Below are positions 5,231 through 8,780 of a DNA stretch of 8,780 bases, piece after piece; positions within the stretch are counted from its first letter, which is position 1, and each line of letters opens with the position of its first letter. Under the pieces are notes generated by a model, which saw nothing but the letters and a program-made list of their open reading frames with translations, was not told the origin of the DNA and did not search any database. The DNA comes from Pseudomonadota bacterium (GTDB lineage Bacteria > Desulfobacterota > Desulfobaccia > Desulfobaccales > 0-14-0-80-60-11): contig JAHIKF010000260.1 in the NCBI GenBank assembly GCA_018897875.1, positions 1 through 8,780 of the forward strand, written 5' to 3'. Both the position numbers and the translations under genes were made by a program.

Positions 5231-5692
5231 TCATCTGCGGGAACGCACCGCAAACACCTGTCTGCCGAGGGCGTAGTCTATGCCGTGATAGCCCACCAGG
5301 CCGCTGTAGAAGGCGTAGCCCCAGGCCGACACGGCGTTGTTCAGCTGCCCAGACCAGACCCAGACCCCGGGGGATTGGAATAGCGGGTCCATATTGTTAG
5401 GGGAGGCCCCTTTTTGATAGATGCCTATCAATTCCGCAACGGTGGGCATACGCCAGCCACCCCCGGCCACGGTGAGACTCTCCGTCCAGGCCTTGGCCTG
5501 GTGCCAGTTATTGTCTCGGTTGGGGGCAACATACCAATCAAGGCCAGTGACGCTGTCGGTGATAACCCCATTATCGGCTTTGGTAAATCTGGGTTGGACC
5601 GGGTTAACCTCCGTCATGGTTCGGCCCTTACCGCAACCCCACACCACCAGCAAAATTAAAGCCACCAGGCCCAAACGATACCACCGTGCCAT
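5231..5692 (-). CDS. DUF1566/Lcl_C-type lipoprotein, unknown function
   Basis: Encodes 153 residues. The N-terminus has charged residues, a hydrophobic core (LGLVALILLVV) and a VWGC lipobox-like site, so Cys20 is the probable lipidated residue and the protein should be a membrane-anchored lipoprotein. The rest fits one DUF1566/Lcl_C domain: RFTKADNGVITDSVTGLDW (35-53), a WHQAKAW stretch and GGWRMPTVAEL (78-88), then VWSG and a C-terminal FAVRS. The domain occurs in many deltaproteobacterial secreted proteins; its role is not settled. The start at 5692 has an excellent GGAGG site seven bases upstream. It lies between the Gfo/Idh gene (158-base gap) and lpxB (292-base gap), flanked by two copies of an ~85-bp direct repeat, which suggests that it was inserted into a lipid A gene pair. 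Confidence 0.88.
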   Translation of the reverse strand: MARWYRLGLVALILLVVWGCGKGRTMTEVNPVQPRFTKADNGVITDSVTGLDWYVAPNRDNNWHQAKAWTESLTVAGGGWRMPTVAELIGIYQKGASPNNMDPLFQSPGVWVWSGQLNNAVSAWGYAFYSGLVGYHGIDYALGRQVFAVRSRR

Positions 5693-5762
5693 GGTTAATC
5701 CTCCAGCGGTTAATCAGGGGAAAATACTCATAACCGGGCCTTCCTTCTCGTCCCATGGCTCA

Positions 5763-5846
5763 GCTTGGGAACCAGAATATGCAGCCGATTCGTTTTCAAT
5801 CTTTTTCCCCTTTTCGCCTTTTTCCCTCTTCCCCTTTTCCCCCCAA
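5763..5846. repeat. ~85-bp direct repeat, copy 2 (3' of Gfo/Idh gene)
   Basis: Partner of 5132-5216, same orientation. It ends four bases before the stop codon of the minus-strand oxidoreductase gene at 5851. Each copy therefore sits immediately after a gene end in the direction of transcription. The minus-strand RNA is purine-rich (GGGGAAAAGGGGAAGAGGG), which is not a terminator structure. Confidence 0.85.
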
Positions 5847-5850
5847 ATCT

Positions 5851-6795
5851 TTACCCTTTCGCCAGCTTCATGGCGGCGTTGATTTCCAGGGCCAGGTCCA
5901 GTGCGGCCCGACCGGCCTCACCGGTGATGGGCGCTTCGCCGCCGTCCTGAATGGTCTGGACAAAGGCAGTGATCTCTTTGAGCAGGACATCTTCCTGAGA
6001 AAACCGGCGGGTCTCCAATGCCACCCCCGGCAGCGGCCCCATAGCCCCGTCCTTCCGTGAGGCGGCGGTGAGTTCCCGGTTCTCAAAATCCACCGCCAGG
6101 TAGGCCTCGGGCTGGAAGAGGCGGAACTTGCGCATGGACTTGAAGGACATGCGGGAGGCGGTGAGGTTGGCGATGCAGCCGTTGGCGAACTCCAGCCGGA
6201 CGTTGGCCAGGTCCACGCGGTCGGTGAGCACCGAGATGCCCGCGGCGCGAATCTCGGAAACGGGCGAGGGCACCAGGTTGAGCACATGATCCAGGTCGTG
6301 GATCATTAAATCCAGGACCACGTCCACGTCGGTGCCCCGCTCCTTGAAGAACGACAGGCGATGGCTCTCGATGAACCTGGGCTGGGTCACCCGGCTTTTC
6401 AGCTCTTCCATGGCGGAGTTATACCGCTCCAGGTGGCCCACCATGAGGATGAGGCCGCGCTCCCGGGATAGGTGCACCAGTTCGTCGGCCTCGGCCACGG
6501 TGGTGGTAATGGGCTTTTCCACCAGCACCTGGCACCCGGCGGCAAGTGCGTCCCGGACCACGGCAAAATGCTGGGAGGTGGGGACCGCCACGCTCACCGC
6601 CGACACCAGCGGCAGGAGTTCCCGGTAGTCGCCAAAATCCCGGGTGTGCAAGGCGTGAGCCACCTTGCGGGCCTGGTCCCGGTTGAGATCGGCCACCCCC
6701 ACCAACTCAGTTTCGGCCAGAGCAGCATACTTTTCGGCGTGAAAGCGGCCCAAATATCCCACGCCAATGACACCCACTTTTACCGGTTCGGTCAT
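5851..6795 (-). CDS. Gfo/Idh/MocA NAD(P)-dependent oxidoreductase, possibly GnnA-like
   Basis: Encodes 314 residues from the ATG at 6795, chosen because AAAGGA lies just upstream and the Rossmann fold begins at once (VKVGVIGVGYLGRFHA, GxGxxG at 11-16). The frame extends to 6855, but the extra 20 residues look non-coding. Other family marks are LVEKP (91-95, catalytic Lys94), MVGHLERYN (118-126), and DLMIHDLDH (162-170, conserved Asp/His); the C-terminal half is the usual alpha/beta substrate domain. Members oxidise sugar hydroxyls, often on nucleotide sugars. Its location beside lpxB recalls Acidithiobacillus gnnA, which oxidises the 3-position of UDP-GlcNAc for amide-linked lipid A. That is a hypothesis: the companion GnnB aminotransferase (DegT family) is not in this window. 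Upstream it faces ilvE divergently across about 316 bases. Confidence 0.93.
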   Translation of the reverse strand: MTEPVKVGVIGVGYLGRFHAEKYAALAETELVGVADLNRDQARKVAHALHTRDFGDYRELLPLVSAVSVAVPTSQHFAVVRDALAAGCQVLVEKPITTTVAEADELVHLSRERGLILMVGHLERYNSAMEELKSRVTQPRFIESHRLSFFKERGTDVDVVLDLMIHDLDHVLNLVPSPVSEIRAAGISVLTDRVDLANVRLEFANGCIANLTASRMSFKSMRKFRLFQPEAYLAVDFENRELTAASRKDGAMGPLPGVALETRRFSQEDVLLKEITAFVQTIQDGGEAPITGEAGRAALDLALEINAAMKLAKG

Positions 6796-6903
6796 TTCGG
6801 TCCTTTCTTCCCTAAAGGCACCCGCGCCCCAATCAAACATGGGCCTTTGGCCCACCCGTAAAGCATGACAAATTTCAGTGGGGCGGGCCTCTGTGCCCGC
6901 CGA

Positions 6904-6934
6904 TGGTGCGCGGTGCGCACCCTACATTAACTTT
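6904..6934. repeat. 31-bp exact direct repeat, copy 2
   Basis: Identical to 5041-5071. It lies in the divergent spacer between the oxidoreductase gene and ilvE, just right of a GGCGGGC/GCCCGCC hairpin (about 6883-6902), and its last bases form the first unit of the tandem heptamer. Confidence 0.9.
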
Positions 6935-6955
6935 GAACTTTGAACTTTGAACTTT
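6929..6955. repeat. Tandem heptamer AACTTTG, nearly four copies
   Basis: AACTTTG repeats three times and ends with AACTTT. It is a simple short tandem repeat in the divergent promoter region between the oxidoreductase gene and ilvE, about 100 bases upstream of the ilvE promoter. Length may vary between strains. Confidence 0.85.
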
Positions 6956-7052
6956 TCGGAACAAGATACGGACCGCCGCAGTCGGCGCGCCGTTTTGCCC
7001 ATGATACCGGAAAATGGCCTGACAAGGCAATGAAAACCGGGGCAAATACCGT

Positions 7053-7081
7053 TTGACAAGTGCGGCTCGAAACGATAATAC
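7053..7081 (+). promoter_or_regulatory. Sigma70-like promoter of ilvE
   Basis: A perfect TTGACA (7053-7058) is followed after 17 bases by TAATAC (7076-7081); an overlapping GATAAT (7074-7079) with a 15-base spacer is a possible alternative -10. Start would be near 7087, leaving a short leader that contains GGAGG eight bases before the ATG. No leader peptide or attenuator is visible. Confidence 0.7.
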
Positions 7082-7111
7082 TTTTCAGTACGTTTTCCGG
7101 AGGTAGGCTAA

Positions 7112-8029
7112 ATGGTGGAGAAGGCGAAATTCATCTGGTTTGACGGCAAATTCATCCCCTGGGAGCAGGCTCAGGTCCACGTCCTGACCCACACCCTGCA
7201 CTACGGGTTGGGAGTTTTTGAAGGCATTCGGGCTTACCATTGTCACGATGGACGCACGGCCATTTTCCGTCTCAAGGAGCATATTCAGCGCCTGTACGAT
7301 TCCGGCCACGTCATGATGATCGACATTCCCTTCAAAAAGGACGAAATCGAGGCGGCCTGCTGCGAAATCCTCCGGCTCAACGGGCAGAAGGAGGCGTATA
7401 TCCGCCCCCTGGTGTTTTTGGGGGAAGGGGTTATGGGACTCCACCCCAAGGGCAGCCCCATACAGGTGGCCATTATCAGTTGGGTCTGGGGGGCCTACCT
7501 GGGGGACGAAGGCCTGCGCCGGGGCATCCGGGTCAAAACCTCATCCTTCACCCGCCATCACGTCAACATCGCCATGACCAAGACCAAGACCGTGGGCAAC
7601 TACGTCAACTCCATCATGGCCAAACTCGAGGCGGTGCATGCGGGCTACGACGAGGCGTTGCTGTTGGATACCGCCGGGTATGTCTGTGAGGCTTCCGGGG
7701 AAAACATTTTCCTCGTCAAGGACGGCATCCTTAAGACACCGCCGATGACGTCCATCCTGCCGGGCATCACCCGGGACTGCGTCATCACGCTGGCCCAGGA
7801 CCTGGGCCTGACCGTGAAGGATGAGCGTTTCTCCCGGGACGAGCTCTACCTGGCGGACGAGGTCTTTCTCACCGGGACGGCGGCGGAAATCACCCCCGTC
7901 CGGGATGTGGACGGCCGGAAAATCGGTCCGGGACACCCCGGCCCCGTCACCCAGCAGATCCAGGAAGTTTATTTCGGGGTGGTTAAGGGCCAGCATGAGC
8001 GCTACCAGAATTGGTTAACCTATATTTAA
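7112..8029 (+). CDS. ilvE: Branched-chain amino acid aminotransferase
   Basis: A fold-type IV, PLP-dependent transaminase of 305 residues (E. coli IlvE has about 309). It interconverts leucine, isoleucine and valine with their 2-oxo acids using glutamate/2-oxoglutarate, in the cytoplasm. Visible family blocks: HVLTHTLHYGLGVFEGIRAY (23-42), YIRPLVFLG (96-104), TKTKTVGNYVNS (156-167), in which Lys159 is the expected PLP lysine, then DEALLLDTAGYVCEASGENIF, PPMTSILPGITRD and EVFLTGTAAEITPV. The GYVCEASGENIF and PGITRD blocks point to IlvE rather than D-amino acid transaminase or PabC. The ATG follows GGAGG with eight-base spacing. It is a single gene with its own promoter and a terminator just downstream; neighbours on both sides are on the other strand. 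Confidence 0.96.
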   Translation: MVEKAKFIWFDGKFIPWEQAQVHVLTHTLHYGLGVFEGIRAYHCHDGRTAIFRLKEHIQRLYDSGHVMMIDIPFKKDEIEAACCEILRLNGQKEAYIRPLVFLGEGVMGLHPKGSPIQVAIISWVWGAYLGDEGLRRGIRVKTSSFTRHHVNIAMTKTKTVGNYVNSIMAKLEAVHAGYDEALLLDTAGYVCEASGENIFLVKDGILKTPPMTSILPGITRDCVITLAQDLGLTVKDERFSRDELYLADEVFLTGTAAEITPVRDVDGRKIGPGHPGPVTQQIQEVYFGVVKGQHERYQNWLTYI

Positions 8030-8059
8030 CCGGGCGGCGACGCCACGGGGAGCAACAAG

Positions 8060-8091
8060 AAAAAGCGGGCCCAAGGGCCCGCTTCTTTTTT
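8060..8091. terminator. Bidirectional intrinsic terminator between ilvE and CBS gene
   Basis: Ten-bp stem AAGCGGGCCC (8063-8072) with GGGCCCGCTT (8075-8084), then TTCTTTTTT on the plus strand and, on the left, an A-run (8060-8064) that serves as a T-tract for the minus strand. It lies 30 bases after the ilvE stop and about 35 after the stop of the convergent CBS gene, so it can end both transcripts. Confidence 0.9.
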
Positions 8092-8123
8092 GCCTGATCC
8101 CCGCGATCCGGGCGGGACGGGAT

Positions 8124-8537
8124 TTAGGGCTTTTCGCATTCCTTCACATACTGCATCAGGACGTCGGTTTCCGTAATCAGGCCCACCAGCAGGTTATCTT
8201 CCACCACCGGCAGGCAGCCGATTTTTTCCTCAATCATGATCTTGGTCGCCTCGCACACATCGGTATCCGGAGGAATGGTAATCACCCCGGTCACCATAAC
8301 ATCCTTGATATGCAGGGTTTTCATCAAATCCCGGGTGTCCTTAGTAGCGTAACCCAGGGCCTGGGCCAGGGAACTGCGGAACAGATCCCGCTCCGAGACA
8401 ATCCCCACCAGCCGGGTGCCGTCCACCACCGGGAGGTGGCGTATCCTTCCTAACCGCATGATATCGTTGGCCAGGCTGAGTTCGTCGTTGACGTCCAGGG
8501 TGGCCACCTCTTTCACCATGATCTCTTTGACCTTCAT
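8124..8537 (-). CDS. Two-CBS-domain protein
   Basis: Encodes 137 residues made almost entirely of a Bateman pair. CBS1 spans about residues 1-57 (KEIMVKEVATL, RIRHLPVVDGTRLVGIVSERDLF) and CBS2 about 75-131 (IKDVMVTGVITI, EEKIGCLPVVEDNLLVGLITETDVL). Such modules bind adenine nucleotides or related ligands and act as energy or ligand sensors; stand-alone versions usually regulate another protein, which cannot be identified here. The start at 8537 follows an AAAGG site, with a second GGAGG a little further upstream. No membrane segment or additional catalytic domain is present. It ends in TAA and converges on ilvE across the shared terminator. Function beyond ligand sensing is unknown. Confidence 0.93.
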   Translation of the reverse strand: MKVKEIMVKEVATLDVNDELSLANDIMRLGRIRHLPVVDGTRLVGIVSERDLFRSSLAQALGYATKDTRDLMKTLHIKDVMVTGVITIPPDTDVCEATKIMIEEKIGCLPVVEDNLLVGLITETDVLMQYVKECEKP

Positions 8538-8648
8538 CTATGCCTTTCCTCCCCCGTAAGATTCCCTGGCGGTCGGGAGCCGCTTCCGGTTGTTGACGCT
8601 TAGTGCAGTGGTTCATAAATACGATAACGTACTTCTTGCTCCGTGAAG

Positions 8649-8780
8649 ATCACTTCCCCCTCACCCTGCCCTCTCCCCCATTGGGGGAGAGGGGAAAAAG
8701 TGGAACCGATTTGAGGCTCGGCCATCATAAAAACCCGGCGGCCTAACCTACCCCCTCTCCCCCCGCTTCGGGGGGAGAGG
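8649..8780. repeat. Composite double-hairpin intergenic repeat, copy 2 (cut by window end)
   Basis: Same order and orientation as 1-133: CCCTCTCCCCC/GGGGGAGAGGG hairpin, then a conserved spacer containing ACCGATTTGA and CATAAAAACCCGG, then the second hairpin with loop GCTTC. About nine positions in ten agree by eye, with one indel; changes are mostly in the spacer while the hairpins are preserved. It lies just upstream of the CBS gene and probably continues beyond the window. Confidence 0.85.

Noticed and set aside
6796..6855. Longer start for the Gfo/Idh protein at 6855
   Set aside because: The 20 extra residues precede the Rossmann strand without homology, while ATG 6795 has a proper ribosome site and spacing.
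7112..8029. ilvE product as the GnnB partner of the oxidoreductase
   Set aside because: GnnB belongs to the DegT/DnrJ fold-type I family; this protein is a fold-type IV enzyme with clear IlvE motifs.

Overview
The window looks like chromosomal DNA of a GC-rich, Gram-negative bacterium. A Deltaproteobacterium (Desulfobacterota, Syntrophobacter/Desulfobacca-like) fits best. The basis is a lipid A gene (lpxB) next to a Gfo/Idh/MocA oxidoreductase, a PEP-CTERM-type surface protein under a cyclic-di-GMP riboswitch, an E. coli-like FbaB aldolase, and many palindromic intergenic repeats. The lineage is an inference; no rRNA or other marker is present.

Layout. 1-150: a composite hairpin repeat, whose near copy also ends the window (8649-8780). 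299-1284, minus strand: a complete regulated unit made of a sigma70-like promoter, a c-di-GMP-I (GEMM-I) riboswitch overlapping an intrinsic terminator, a PEP-CTERM surface protein gene with one in-frame TAG, and a final terminator. 1285-2283: about 1 kb without a credible gene, packed with palindromic repeats. 2284-3336, minus: fbaB, class I fructose-bisphosphate aldolase, TTG start. 3337-3681: repeat-rich spacer. 3682-4938, minus: lpxB, with a repeat-derived N-terminal extension and a perfect palindrome translated in frame inside it. 5231-5692, minus: a small DUF1566/Lcl_C-type lipoprotein flanked by two ~85-bp direct repeats. 5851-6795, minus: Gfo/Idh/MocA oxidoreductase. 7112-8029, plus: ilvE with a good promoter. 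8060-8091: bidirectional terminator. 8124-8537, minus: two-CBS-domain protein.

How it fits together. The Gfo/Idh gene and lpxB would be expected as neighbours in a lipid A operon. Here they are separated by the lipoprotein gene and its flanking repeats, which suggests an insertion. ilvE (branched-chain amino acid transamination), fbaB (glycolysis/gluconeogenesis) and the CBS protein look like independent housekeeping units. The most distinctive parts are the c-di-GMP-controlled surface protein gene, its internal TAG, and the spread of palindromic repeats into the lpxB reading frame. I found no tRNA, rRNA, CRISPR array, transposase or phage gene.
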